A DNA stretch of 64,000 nucleotides, taken from Marmoricola sp. Leaf446 (lineage in GTDB: Bacteria; Actinomycetota; Actinomycetes; Propionibacteriales; Nocardioidaceae). The notes under the pieces are model-generated. The model did no database searches and was not told the origin of the DNA. It was given only the letters and a program-made list of their open reading frames with translations. The stretch's first letter is position 1, and each line of letters begins with the position of its first letter. Both the position numbers and the translations under genes were made by a program. Shown here piece by piece: positions 9,222-18,644 of the stretch. The DNA is taken from NCBI RefSeq assembly GCF_001424755.1, contig NZ_LMRF01000006.1, forward strand, positions 95,606 to 159,605. Direction: 5' to 3'.

Positions 9222-9254
9222 ATGACTGATTCCGCACTCGGAGGCCCCCGATGA
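9222..9254 (+). CDS. Possible 10-aa leader ORF overlapping the gabT start
   Basis: A short ORF encoding MTDSALGGPR whose TGA overlaps the gabT ATG as ATGA. Its first codons resemble those of gabT itself (MTTDSA), so it looks like a duplicated start region. It contains the GGAGG-like sequence that would serve gabT. It could couple translation of gabT, or simply be an accident of duplication. No Shine-Dalgarno is visible before its own ATG. Confidence 0.3.
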   Translation: MTDSALGGPR

Positions 9255-10621
9255 CGACCGATTCCGCAGTCGCACCCCCCGTCCCGCACGTGGGTGGGCC
9301 CGACCTCCCCCAGGAGCGGCGGCTCGTCACGGAGATCCCGGGGCCACGCTCGCGCGAGCTGCACGCCCGGCGGCAGGCGGCGGTCGCCGCGGGCGTCGGC
9401 AGCACGCTCCCGGTCTACGTCGCGGCCGCCGGCGGTGGCGTCGTGGTCGACGTGGACGGCAACAGCCTGATCGACCTCGCCAGCGGCATCGCGGTCACCG
9501 GCGTCGGCAACAGCGCGCCGGAGGTGGTGACGCGCGTGACGGCGCAGGTCGCGGCGTACACCCACACCTGCTTCATGGTCGCGCCCTACGAGGGCTACGT
9601 GGAGGTCTGCGAGAAGCTCGCCGCGCTCACCCCGGGCGACCACGCCAAGAAGGCCGCGCTGTTCAACTCCGGCGCCGAGGCCGTCGAGAACGCCGTCAAG
9701 GTCGCGCGCGCCGCGACCGGCCGTGACGCGGTGGTCGTCTTCGACCACGCCTACCACGGCCGCACCAACCTCACGATGGCGATGACGTCCAAGAACATGC
9801 CCTACAAGCACGGCTTCGGACCGTTCGCGGGAGAGGTCTACCGGGCGCCGATGTCCTACCCGTTCCGCGAGGCCGCGGAGATCACCGGTGCGCAGGCCGC
9901 CGCGCGCGCCGTCGACGTGATCGAGAAGCAGGTCGGCGCGGCCAACCTCGCCTGCGTGGTCATCGAGCCGGTGCTGGGCGAGGGCGGCTTCGTCGTGCCC
10001 GCCGCGGGCTTCCTGCCCGCGATCGCGGCCTGGTGCCGGGAGAACGGCGTGGTCTTCGTCGCCGACGAGATCCAGTCGGGCATGTGCCGCACGGGCGCGT
10101 GGTTCGCGTGCGAGCACGAGGGCGTCGTGCCCGACCTGGTCACCGTGGCCAAGGGCGTCGCCGGCGGGTTCCCGCTCGCCGCCGTCGTCGGCCGCGCCGA
10201 GCTCATGGACGCCGTGCACGGCGGCGGCCTGGGCGGCACGTACGGCGGCAACCCGGTCGCCTGCGCCGCGGCGCTCGGCGCCATCGCGACCATGGAGCAG
10301 CTCGACCTCAACGCCGCCGCGCGGCACCTCGAGGACCTGATGACCACCCGGCTGCGCGCGCTGGCCGCCGACGTCCCGGCCATCGGCGAGGTCCGCGGCC
10401 GCGGCGCCATGCTCGCGATCGAGCTGGTCCGCCCGGGCACGACCGAGCCCGACGCCGCCCTGGCCGGTCGCCTCAGCGCCGGCTGCCACGAGCGCGGCGT
10501 GCTCACCCTGACCTGCGGCACCTACGGCAACGTGCTGCGGTTCCTGCCGCCCCTGGTGATGCCGGACCACCTGCTCCACGAGGCGCTCGACGTCCTCGAG
10601 GAGGTCCTCCGCGCCCTCTGA
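9251..10621 (+). CDS. gabT: 4-aminobutyrate (GABA) aminotransferase
   Basis: A PLP-dependent class III aminotransferase that transfers the amino group of GABA to 2-oxoglutarate, giving succinate semialdehyde and glutamate. Seen: GNSLIDLASGIAVTGVGN near the N-terminus, SGAEAVENAVKVAR (cofactor phosphate region), FDHAYHGRTNL, the VFVADEIQSGMCRTG motif with the PLP-pyridine aspartate, and the Schiff-base lysine Lys301 in VAKGVAGGFPL. At 456 residues it is full length. GGAGG precedes the ATG. A convergent LysR gene follows. No succinate semialdehyde dehydrogenase is adjacent, but aminobutyraldehyde and polyamine genes within 20 kb feed this step. Confidence 0.92.
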   Translation: MTTDSAVAPPVPHVGGPDLPQERRLVTEIPGPRSRELHARRQAAVAAGVGSTLPVYVAAAGGGVVVDVDGNSLIDLASGIAVTGVGNSAPEVVTRVTAQVAAYTHTCFMVAPYEGYVEVCEKLAALTPGDHAKKAALFNSGAEAVENAVKVARAATGRDAVVVFDHAYHGRTNLTMAMTSKNMPYKHGFGPFAGEVYRAPMSYPFREAAEITGAQAAARAVDVIEKQVGAANLACVVIEPVLGEGGFVVPAAGFLPAIAAWCRENGVVFVADEIQSGMCRTGAWFACEHEGVVPDLVTVAKGVAGGFPLAAVVGRAELMDAVHGGGLGGTYGGNPVACAAALGAIATMEQLDLNAAARHLEDLMTTRLRALAADVPAIGEVRGRGAMLAIELVRPGTTEPDAALAGRLSAGCHERGVLTLTCGTYGNVLRFLPPLVMPDHLLHEALDVLEEVLRAL

Positions 10622-10624
10622 CCC

Positions 10625-10658
10625 GGCGGGTCAGCGGGGCGGGGGCGGGTCAGCGGGG
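10625..10658. repeat. Short direct repeat between gabT and lysR ends
   Basis: Two identical 15-bp copies of GGCGGGTCAGCGGGG lie at 10625-10639 and 10644-10658. The second contains the LysR stop codon. It looks like a small tandem slippage duplication at the junction of two convergent genes. Confidence 0.55.
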
Positions 10659-11585
10659 GCGGGGGGCCCGGATCGGCTCGGCGATGGCCTGGATGCGCGC
10701 GGTGGCCAGCTCGATCATGAGCTGTGCGGCCGGGGAGAGGATCGCGTCGCGGCGGTGGACGATGGCCAGGGTGTCGTGCTGGGCGGGGCGCAGCGAGACC
10801 CAGCCGGCGTCCGGGGCCAGGCGTGGGAGCAGCTGCACGGCCGCGCCCTTGGTGATCACCGCGTCGGCCAGCCCCATGCCGACCAGCTCGACCGCGCTCT
10901 CCACGTCCTCGACCTCGATCCGGGTCTGCGGGTTGCGCCCGGTCTCGTGGAGCATCTGCCGCAGGATGATCCGCACCGAGTCGACCGCGCGGAACGTCGT
11001 CTCGGGCATCACCAGCGTCGCCTCGGACAGCCGGCGGGCGGTCACCGGCTGGCGCAGTCGCTCGGGGTCGTTGCTGATGTAGACGAGCTCGTCCCTGGCC
11101 ACGGGGGTGATGGTCAGCCCCTCGCTCTCCAGCTGCGGGACCGCGATCATCGCCGCCTCGAGCCGGCCGCGCCGGAGCTCGTCGGTGACCTCGGTGCTGT
11201 TGGTGCCGATCAGCTCCACGCGGACGCCGGGGTGACGGCGCAGCACGTCGGCGACCAGGTCGGCCCCGGCGTACAGGCGCGCGATGCCAAACATGCCGAA
11301 CCGGATCGTCCCGGTCTCCAGCCGCACCTGGCTGGCCACGGACGACTGCGCGTCCTCGACCGCGGCCAGCACCCGCTCGGCGTGCGGGCGCAGGTCGTCG
11401 GCGACCGTGGTGGCCACGACGCCGCGCCCCACGCGACGGAACAGCGGGGCGCCCAGCGACTTCTCCAGGTTGCGGATCTGCTCCGACACCGAGGGCTGGG
11501 CATAGCCCAGCCGGTCGGCGGCGGCCGTCAGCGACCCCTCCTCGTAGGCGGCGAGGAAGCAGCGGAGTTGGTGCAGCGTCATCAC
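10650..11585 (-). CDS. LysR-family transcriptional regulator
   Basis: A 311-residue LysR-type regulator: an N-terminal winged helix-turn-helix (residues about 3-60, with YAQPSVSEQIRNLEKSLG as recognition region), a linker helix, and a two-lobed effector domain. Its ATG lies in a 109-nt region divergent from a small Cys4 protein gene, and a possible operator there carries inverted AACTGA/TCAGTT arms. It ends convergently to gabT, so control of GABA use is plausible, but position alone does not prove the target. An alternative start one codon later is equally good. The 3' end overlaps one copy of a 15-bp direct repeat. Confidence 0.9.
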   Translation of the reverse strand: MMTLHQLRCFLAAYEEGSLTAAADRLGYAQPSVSEQIRNLEKSLGAPLFRRVGRGVVATTVADDLRPHAERVLAAVEDAQSSVASQVRLETGTIRFGMFGIARLYAGADLVADVLRRHPGVRVELIGTNSTEVTDELRRGRLEAAMIAVPQLESEGLTITPVARDELVYISNDPERLRQPVTARRLSEATLVMPETTFRAVDSVRIILRQMLHETGRNPQTRIEVEDVESAVELVGMGLADAVITKGAAVQLLPRLAPDAGWVSLRPAQHDTLAIVHRRDAILSPAAQLMIELATARIQAIAEPIRAPRPR

Positions 11586-11601
11586 AGGCTGAGCCTATAG
11601 G

Positions 11602-11634
11602 AACTGAAGGAAAGCGAGGCTACCTCTATCAGTT
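11602..11634. promoter_or_regulatory. Candidate LysR operator in divergent region
   Basis: Inverted arms AACTGA (11602-11607) and TCAGTT (11629-11634) lie in the A/T-richer intergenic DNA just upstream of the LysR gene and the small Cys4 gene, along with a CCTATAGG palindrome. LysR proteins commonly bind such dyads next to their own promoter. The assignment is inferred from position. Confidence 0.35.
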
Positions 11635-11694
11635 GAATATCGTCATACTTGGGGGACGAGCCCGATTCGCCGAGTCCCTGAGAGGGAGGCCCCC

Positions 11695-11865
11695 ATGTTC
11701 GACCACTACTGCAGCGCCTGCGAGCAGCGTCAGCTGATCGCCCCCAGCCAGGTGACCTCGATCGACAACACCGACCAGGGCATCTTCGTCAGCTTCCGCT
11801 GCTGGTGCGGCGCCGAGGGTCACGTCCTCACCGGTCGCAAGGCCCACGACCTCGTCGCTGCCTGA
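11695..11865 (+). CDS. Small Cys4 (zinc-ribbon-like) protein
   Basis: A 56-residue protein with two cysteine pairs, CSAC (residues 6-9) and CWC (36-38), spaced like a minimal zinc ribbon, and a short beta-rich middle. A good Shine-Dalgarno (GAGGGAGG) sits 5-12 nt before the ATG, and codon use matches neighbours, which supports a real gene. It is divergent from the LysR regulator and followed by two hairpins. I do not recognise a named family. A metal-binding or redox role is inferred only from the cysteine pattern. Confidence 0.6.
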   Translation: MFDHYCSACEQRQLIAPSQVTSIDNTDQGIFVSFRCWCGAEGHVLTGRKAHDLVAA

Positions 11866-11911
11866 CCCGCGCCGAGCGGCGTACGACGGCCGCGCTCCCC
11901 GCACGATCCTG

Positions 11912-11945
11912 CTGCTCCCCGGGCGATGTTCTGCGCGGGGAGCAG
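11912..11945. terminator. Hairpin (first of tandem pair)
   Basis: Perfect 10-bp arms CTGCTCCCCG (11912-11921) and CGGGGAGCAG (11936-11945) with a 14-nt loop. It lies between the 3' ends of convergent genes, so a bidirectional transcription-stop role is likely. No U-tract follows. Confidence 0.5.
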
Positions 11946-11946
11946 A

Positions 11947-11972
11947 GGTTTCACAGGGGACCCTGTGAAACC
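11947..11972. terminator. Perfect 12-bp hairpin, bidirectional terminator
   Basis: Arms GGTTTCACAGGG and CCCTGTGAAACC are perfectly complementary around a 2-nt centre. The hairpin lies 1 nt after the previous one and 18 nt past the stop of the ABC ATPase gene on the minus strand. The AAACC/GGTTT ends give short A/T tracts on both strands, as in bidirectional terminators. Confidence 0.6.
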
Positions 11973-11990
11973 GACGGTGGTGCGCCGTGC

Positions 11991-12757
<767 letters not shown>

Positions 12758-12761
<4 letters not shown>

Positions 12762-14245
12762 GAGACGTACCTCCCGAGTCGGCGTTCGAGCGGTTCCTGC
12801 GCCAGGGAGACCAGGAAGCAGATGACCCAGTAGTAGAACGCCGCCAGCAGGTAGAGCGGGAGGTACTCGAAGCTGGTCGACGCGGCGGACACCGCCGCGC
12901 GGAACAGCTCCGGCACCAGCACGACCGCGGCGAGCGAGGTGTCCTTGATCAGCGACAGCAGCGTGTTGCCCAGCGGCGGCACCGCGATCCGGGCCGCCTG
13001 GGGCAGCACGACCCGGCGCATCGTCAACCGGCGGTCCATGCCGATCGAGGTCGCGGCCTCGAACTGGCCGCGCGGCACCGAGAGGATGGCGCCGCGGATG
13101 ATCTCGGCCGCGTAGCCGGCGACGTTGAGGCTGAAGGCGACCGTGGCCGCGACGTACGGGTCGAGCTTGAGCCCGATCTGGCCCAGGCCGAAGTAGACGA
13201 TGAACAGCTGCGCCAGCAGCGGCGTGCCCCGGATGATGGACACGAAGACCCGGGCCGGCACGTTGGCCAGGCGCGAGGACGAGAGCCGGCCGAGGGCCAC
13301 CACGAGCGCGAGGGCGAGGCCGATGACGAAGCTGATCACCGTCAGCGGGATGGTGCCCTTGACCGCACCCCACAGCATCGGGCCGGCGGTGCTGCGCAGG
13401 ACCTCCCAGGTGGTCGCGCTCCGGTCGCCCTGGAGGTCGATCTCGGTCGAGGCCTCGGAGGAGACGTCGGTGCCGAAGTACTTCTCCGAGAGACGCGCCA
13501 GCGTCCCGTCCGCGCGCAGCGTCTCCAGGGCCTGGTCGGCCTCGCGCTGCAGCTGGGGGGCGTCCTTGCGGAAGGTGAGGGCCTGCTCGCCGACGTCGTC
13601 GCCGGCGTAGCCCGCGATCTTGACCTCGTCGGAGCCGCTGGTCTCGAGGTAGTCGAGCACCGCGATGTTGTCGTTGACGATCGCGTCGACGCGGCCCTGC
13701 GCCAGCAGGGTGGCGGCCTGGGAGAACTGCTCGACGTTCTCGACCTTCGCGCCCGCGTCCTTGGCGACCTGCGACCAGTTGCTGGTCTCGGACTGTGCGG
13801 TGGTCTTGCCCTTCAGGTCGGCCAGCGTGGTGATGCTGTCGTCGTCGGCGGCCGTGACGATGACGCCGCGGGAGTAGGTGTAGGGCTCGGAGAAGCGGTA
13901 GCGCGCCTCCCGCTCGGGGTTGATCGTGATCTGGTTGGCGACCACGTCGATGCGCCCGCTGTCCAGCGACCCGAAGATCGCGTCGAACGGCGAGGTCGCG
14001 AACTCGAGCCGCCACCCGGCCTCCTGGGCCACCGCCTTGACGACGTCGACGTCGTAGCCCGTGAGGTCGCCGGTGTCCGGGTCCTCGAACGTGAAGGGCG
14101 GGTAGGTGCCCTCCGTGCCGACCCGCACGACCCGGTCCTCGCCCGAGCCGTCGGCGGCCGAGGCGGGGCCGGCGCCGACGAGGAGCGCCAGGGGTGCCAC
14201 TACCGCCATCGCGAGCAGCAGCAGGACGAACCGGAGTTTGTGCAC
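12758..14245 (-). CDS. Amino acid ABC transporter, fused binding protein and permease
   Basis: A 495-residue fusion. Residues 1-31 form a Sec signal ending in ASA-AD. About 38-250 is a family-3 solute-binding domain (VGTEGTYPPFTFEDPDTG at its start, the usual amino acid binding entry). About 285-490 is a His/Glu/Gln-type permease with the EAA-like loop (EAATSIGMDRRLTMRRVVLPQA). After signal cleavage the binding domain would be tethered outside the membrane and the permease would dimerise with two copies of the coupled ATPase. Such fusions are known for amino acid importers in several phyla. No separate binding protein is nearby. Confidence 0.9.
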
Positions 14246-14291
14246 CCGGCAACCGTACTTTGCCGCGCCGACGCGATCGGACCGCCTCGGG

Positions 14292-15560
14292 CTACGCCGT
14301 GGCCGACGCCGGGTCTGCTGCCCCCTCGAGCACGTCGTCGCGCTGGCCCCACGGGGCGCCGTACTCGGTGAGCAGGTCGAGGAACGGCACCGCGTCGAAG
14401 GCCTCCGGGCCCAGCACGCCGGCGCCCTGCCAGGTGCCGCGGCTGAGCAGCTCGAGGGCCACCACGGGGTTGACCGCGGTCTGCCAGACCACGCACTGGT
14501 GGCCGTACTCCTGCATCGACCAGGCGTTGTCCACGACCTGGTAGAGGTACGTCGACCGCGGCCGGCCGTCGAGCCCGGTGCCGGTCACGCGGAGCCCGGC
14601 GCAGGTCTTGCCGGTCATCCGGGGCCCGATGGTGGCCGGGTCGGGCAGCACGGCGGCGACGACGTCGCGGGGCGACACCTCGACGCCCTTCACGCGGACC
14701 GGCTCGGTGCGGTCGAGGCCGAGCGTGTGCAACGAGCGCAGGATGGAGATGAACTCCTCGCCGAGGCCGTACTTGAAGGTCACGCGCTGGGCCTCGACCC
14801 AGCGCGGCATCAGCAGCACCTCCTCGTGCTCGACGTTGACGCACTCGACCGGCCCGATGCCCTCGGGGAAGTCGAAGACCTCCGGCTCGCTGAACGGCGG
14901 CGTGGTGAACCAGCCGCGGTCGCGCTCCCACACCACCGGCGGGTTGAGGCACTCCTCGATCGTGGTCCACATCGAGAACGACGGCGCGAAGATCTCGCGG
15001 CCCTCGTCGTCGGTCACCACCAGGTTGGCGCCGTCGCGGGTGCCGAGCTCGTCGATCTCGCGGAACAGGTGGTCGGCGGCGTAGCGCGCGAACACGTCGG
15101 AGAGGCCGGGCTCGACCCCGATCCCGACCAGGGCGAGGCGGCCGTCGCGCTCCCACTGGTCGGCCACGGCGAACTGCTCGTCGCCGAGCTTGATGCCGGT
15201 GTGCTCGTGGGGGTGCTCGGGGTGGGGCCGCGAGAGGCTCATCGCCATGTCGAGGTAGTCGGCGCCGGCGGCGGCCGCCCCCTCGAAGACCGGCATGGTG
15301 AAGACCGGGTCGACGGCGTTCATCACGTGGGTGACCGCGTGCCGGCGTACGAGCTCGGCGACCGCGGCGGCGTCCGAGGCGTCCACCCGGTCGGCCACGA
15401 ACCGCTCGTCGCCCAGCGCGGCCACGGCCTTCTCGGCGCGCTCGAGCGCGTGGTCGCTGACCACGCACAGCTCGAAGAAGTCGCGGCGCGCGGCGATCGC
15501 GGTGAACGCCGACCCCACGCCCCCGGCGCCGACCAGCAGGATCCGCATGCCGTCACTCAC
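14292..15560 (-). CDS. Saccharopine dehydrogenase-family protein
   Basis: A 422-residue NAD(P)-dependent enzyme of the saccharopine dehydrogenase/carboxynorspermidine dehydrogenase superfamily. Seen: an N-terminal Rossmann motif LLVGAGGVGSAF, VMNAVDPVFTMPVF and GADYLDMAM in the nucleotide domain, GIGVEPGLSD, and a long alpha/beta catalytic insert. The ATG overlaps the end of the aminobutyraldehyde dehydrogenase gene (8 nt), so the two are made together. The real substrate is not certain. By neighbourhood it may act on an amine-derived imine or an amino acid conjugate rather than in lysine synthesis. Length is normal for the family. Confidence 0.85.
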   Translation of the reverse strand: MSDGMRILLVGAGGVGSAFTAIAARRDFFELCVVSDHALERAEKAVAALGDERFVADRVDASDAAAVAELVRRHAVTHVMNAVDPVFTMPVFEGAAAAGADYLDMAMSLSRPHPEHPHEHTGIKLGDEQFAVADQWERDGRLALVGIGVEPGLSDVFARYAADHLFREIDELGTRDGANLVVTDDEGREIFAPSFSMWTTIEECLNPPVVWERDRGWFTTPPFSEPEVFDFPEGIGPVECVNVEHEEVLLMPRWVEAQRVTFKYGLGEEFISILRSLHTLGLDRTEPVRVKGVEVSPRDVVAAVLPDPATIGPRMTGKTCAGLRVTGTGLDGRPRSTYLYQVVDNAWSMQEYGHQCVVWQTAVNPVVALELLSRGTWQGAGVLGPEAFDAVPFLDLLTEYGAPWGQRDDVLEGAADPASATA

Positions 15561-17010
15561 CCGTGTAGCTCATGACGTGCTTGATCCGGGTGTAGTCCTC
15601 GAAGCCGTACATGGAGAGGTCCTTGCCGTAGCCGCTGTGCTTGAACCCGCCGTGGGGCATCTCGCTCACGAACGGGATGTGGGTGTTGATCCAGACCGCA
15701 CCGAAGTCGAGGCGGCGCGAGACGCGCAGCGCGCGGGCGTGGTCCTTGGTCCACACGCTCGAGGCGAGGCCGTACTTCACGTCGTTGGCCCAGCGCAGCG
15801 CCTCGGCCTCGTCGGAGAACCGCTGCACCGTCATCACGGGGCCGAAGATCTCGCTCTGCACCTGCTCGTCGGTCTGCTGCAGGCCCGAGAGCACGGTGGG
15901 GTCGTAGAAGTAGCCGCGGTCGCCGTGGCGGGTGCCGCCGGTGACGACGCTGGCGTGGTCGGGCAGCCGGTCGACCATGCCGCTGACGTGGGCGAGCTGG
16001 TTCTCGTTGTTGAGCGGGCCGTAGTAGGTGCCCTCGGCGTCGGGCCGGCCGGTCGGCATCCCTCGCGCCGCCTCGGCCAGCGCGGCCACGAACTCGTCGT
16101 GGATGCCGGCCTGCACCAGCACGCGGGTGGCGGCGGTGCAGTCCTGGCCGGCGTTGAAGAGTCCGGCGCCGGCGATGCCCTCCGCGGCAGCCGCGACGTC
16201 GGCGTCGTCGAAGACCACGACCGGCGCCTTGCCGCCGAGCTCGAGGTGCACCCGCTTGAGGTCGCGCGAGGCGGACTCCGCGACCTGCATGCCGGCCCGC
16301 ACCGAGCCGGTGATGGCGACCATCTGCGGGGTCGGGTGCTCCACCAGCGCGCGGCCGGTGTCGCGGTCGCCGCAGACGACGTTGAGCACGCCCGGCGGCA
16401 GGATGCCGGCGGCGATCTCGGCCAGCAGCGTGGAGGAGGCGGGGGTGGTGTCCGAGGGCTTGAGGACGACGGTGTTGCCGGCGGCCAGCGCCGGGGCGAC
16501 CTTCCAGATCATCATCAGCAGCGGGTAGTTCCACGGCGTCACCTGGCCGACGACGCCGATCGGCTCGCGGCGCACCCAGGAGGTGTGGTCGGGGAGGTAC
16601 TCGCCGGCCGAGATGCCGTTGAGGGTCCGGGCGGCCCCGGCGAAGAACTTGAAGTGGTCCGAGGCGTAGGGCATCTCCTCCTCCATCGTGACCTGGAGGG
16701 GCTTGCCGGTGTCCTTGCACTCGACGGCGTTGATCTCCTCGATCCGGTCCTCGATGGCGCGGGCGAGGTCGAGCAGCCGGTGGGAGCGCTCCTGCGGGGT
16801 GGCGTACCCCCAGCCCTCGAAGGCCGCGTCCGCCGCGGCGTACGCCCGGTCGAGGTCCTCCGCACCGGACCTGGGCGCGGTCGCGTAGGTCTCGCCCGTG
16901 GTGGGGTCGACGACGTCGTAGGTCTCGCCGGACGCGGCGTCGACGAGCTCGCCGTTCACGACGTTGCGGAAGCGGGTGCCTGGGTCGGTGCCGGGGTGGG
17001 TGTCAGCCAT
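15553..17010 (-). CDS. Gamma-aminobutyraldehyde dehydrogenase (ALDH superfamily)
   Basis: A 485-residue NAD(P)-dependent aldehyde dehydrogenase probably oxidising 4-aminobutyraldehyde to GABA. Seen: the cofactor-binding PWNYPLLMMIWK region, general-base motif LELGGKAPV, and the catalytic Cys291 in FNAGQDCTAATR; the Cys motif GQDCTA is that of aminobutyraldehyde/betaine aldehyde dehydrogenases. I start at the ATG giving MADTHPG because TACTCT lies 6 nt upstream; an upstream start would add 25 odd residues. It is divergent from an omega-aminotransferase that would make its substrate and overlaps the saccharopine dehydrogenase-like gene. Confidence 0.9.
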   Translation of the reverse strand: MADTHPGTDPGTRFRNVVNGELVDAASGETYDVVDPTTGETYATAPRSGAEDLDRAYAAADAAFEGWGYATPQERSHRLLDLARAIEDRIEEINAVECKDTGKPLQVTMEEEMPYASDHFKFFAGAARTLNGISAGEYLPDHTSWVRREPIGVVGQVTPWNYPLLMMIWKVAPALAAGNTVVLKPSDTTPASSTLLAEIAAGILPPGVLNVVCGDRDTGRALVEHPTPQMVAITGSVRAGMQVAESASRDLKRVHLELGGKAPVVVFDDADVAAAAEGIAGAGLFNAGQDCTAATRVLVQAGIHDEFVAALAEAARGMPTGRPDAEGTYYGPLNNENQLAHVSGMVDRLPDHASVVTGGTRHGDRGYFYDPTVLSGLQQTDEQVQSEIFGPVMTVQRFSDEAEALRWANDVKYGLASSVWTKDHARALRVSRRLDFGAVWINTHIPFVSEMPHGGFKHSGYGKDLSMYGFEDYTRIKHVMSYTGE

Positions 17011-17080
17011 GGAGGCAGAGTAGTGACGGGACAACGGATTCGGTAGGTCTGGGGCCATCTCGAGCATGGATCCGGTCGAA

Positions 17081-17136
17081 AACACGGGTGTTCACCGTGA
17101 TTTCGATTGCCAGCCCCGGCGTACGGGAGGCAGACT
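17081..17136 (+). promoter_or_regulatory. Divergent promoter region with dyad
   Basis: Between the aldehyde dehydrogenase and the aminotransferase, TTGCCA (17107-17112) and CAGACT (17131-17136) form an 18-bp-spaced promoter for the plus-strand gene. AACAC/GTGTT arms (17081-17092) and nearby TCGAAA/TTTCGA arms (17076-17081 and 17101-17106) are candidate regulator sites. The regulator is unknown. Confidence 0.35.
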
Positions 17137-17142
17137 GGAGCG

Positions 17143-18534
17143 ATGAACCAGCCCCTGACCGACGAGGCGCGCCAGCAGGCTGCCAAGGACCACCTGTGGA
17201 TGCACTTCACGCGCCACTCGACCTACGACACCCACGAGGTGCCGACGATCGTCCGCGGCGACGGCGCCTACGTCTGGGACGCGAACGGCAAGAAGTACCT
17301 CGACGGCCTCGCCGGCCTCTTCGTCGTGCAGGCCGGCCACGGCCGCACCGAGCTGGCCGAGGCCGCGGCCAAGCAGGCGGCCGAGCTGGCGTTCTTCCCG
17401 CTCTGGTCCTACGCCCACCCCACCGCGATCGACCTGGCGGCCCGCGTCGCGTCGTACGCCCCGGGCGACCTCGACCGCGTCTTCTTCACCACCGGCGGCG
17501 GCGAGGCCGTGGAGTCGGCCTGGAAGCTGGCCAAGCAGTACTTCAAGCTGACCGGCAAGCCCACCAAGCACAAGGTGATCAGCCGGGCCATCGCCTACCA
17601 CGGCACGCCCCAGGGCGCGCTCTCGATCACCGGCCTGCCGGGCATGAAGGCGCCCTTCGAGCCGCTGGTGCCCTCGACCTTCCGGGTGCCCAACACCAAC
17701 CTCTACCGCGCCGAGGAGACCTCCTACCTGGGCGACCCGAACGACGCCGAGCGGTTCGGCCGCTGGTGCGCCGACCGGATCGCCGAGGCCATCGAGTTCG
17801 AGGGTCCCGACACCGTGGCCGCGGTGTTCCTGGAGCCGGTGCAGAACTCCGGAGGCTGCTTCCCGCCCCCGCCCGGCTACTTCCAGCGGGTCCGCGAGAT
17901 CTGCGACGAGTACGACGTGCTGCTGGTCAGCGACGAGGTGATCTGCGCCTTCGGTCGGCTCGGCCACATGTTCGCCGCCGAGCGCTACGGCTACCAGCCC
18001 GACATCATCACCTGCGCCAAGGGCCTGACCTCGGGCTACTCCCCGCTCGGCGCGATGATCGCCACCGACCGGCTGTTCGAGCCGTTCAGCAAGGGCGACA
18101 CCTCCTTCGCCCACGGCTACACCTTCGGCGGCCACCCCGTCTCGACCGCGGTCGCGATGGCCAACCTCGACATCTTCGAGCGCGAGCAGCTCAACGAGCA
18201 CGTCCTCGCCACCGAGGGCGACCTGCGCGCGACGCTGGAGAAGCTGAACGACCTGCCGATCGTGGGCGACGTCCGCGGCGACGGGTTCTTCTACGGCATT
18301 GAGCTGGTCAAGGACAAGGCGACCAAGGAGACCTTCACCGACGCCGAGTCCGAGCGGCTGCTGCGCGGGTTCCTCTCCGGCGCGCTGTTCGAGGCCGGGC
18401 TCTACTGCCGCGCCGACGACCGCGGCGACCCGGTCGTGCAGCTCGCTCCCCCGCTGATCTGCGAGCAGTCGCACTTCGACGAGATCGAGTCGACGCTGCG
18501 CTCGGTGCTCACGGAGGCCTGGGACCGGCTGTAG
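17143..18534 (+). CDS. Omega-aminotransferase, probable putrescine-type
   Basis: A 463-residue class III PLP aminotransferase. Seen: GKKYLDGLAGLFVVQAGHG at the N-terminus, FFTTGGGEAVESAWKLAKQ, the aspartate motif LLVSDEVICAFGRLG, and the Schiff-base Lys293 in CAKGLTSGYSPLGA. The motif set and the HLWMHFTRH N-terminal segment match the putrescine/beta-alanine:pyruvate omega-transaminase group (SpuC-like), which convert diamines to aminoaldehydes. Divergent pairing with an aminobutyraldehyde dehydrogenase supports putrescine to aminobutyraldehyde. The ATG at 17143 has GGAG upstream and a promoter-like CAGACT 6 nt away. The exact acceptor, pyruvate or 2-oxoglutarate, is not decidable. Confidence 0.85.
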   Translation: MNQPLTDEARQQAAKDHLWMHFTRHSTYDTHEVPTIVRGDGAYVWDANGKKYLDGLAGLFVVQAGHGRTELAEAAAKQAAELAFFPLWSYAHPTAIDLAARVASYAPGDLDRVFFTTGGGEAVESAWKLAKQYFKLTGKPTKHKVISRAIAYHGTPQGALSITGLPGMKAPFEPLVPSTFRVPNTNLYRAEETSYLGDPNDAERFGRWCADRIAEAIEFEGPDTVAAVFLEPVQNSGGCFPPPPGYFQRVREICDEYDVLLVSDEVICAFGRLGHMFAAERYGYQPDIITCAKGLTSGYSPLGAMIATDRLFEPFSKGDTSFAHGYTFGGHPVSTAVAMANLDIFEREQLNEHVLATEGDLRATLEKLNDLPIVGDVRGDGFFYGIELVKDKATKETFTDAESERLLRGFLSGALFEAGLYCRADDRGDPVVQLAPPLICEQSHFDEIESTLRSVLTEAWDRL

Positions 18535-18644
18535 GTCACGGTCGCCTCACGACCCGGCCCGCCACCGGCGGCGTACGACGTGACGACGGTCACCCGGCGT
18601 TACCCTGGCCCCGCTCACAGCGGTCCGCCACCGGGAGGCACCCC

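Noticed and set aside
11658-11696. CTGAGAGG near the small Cys4 gene, reminiscent of a TPP riboswitch
   Set aside because: The GGGG-CTGAGA half is present in loose form but the second conserved half (GAACCTG...) of a TPP element is absent, and the sequence fits a Shine-Dalgarno.
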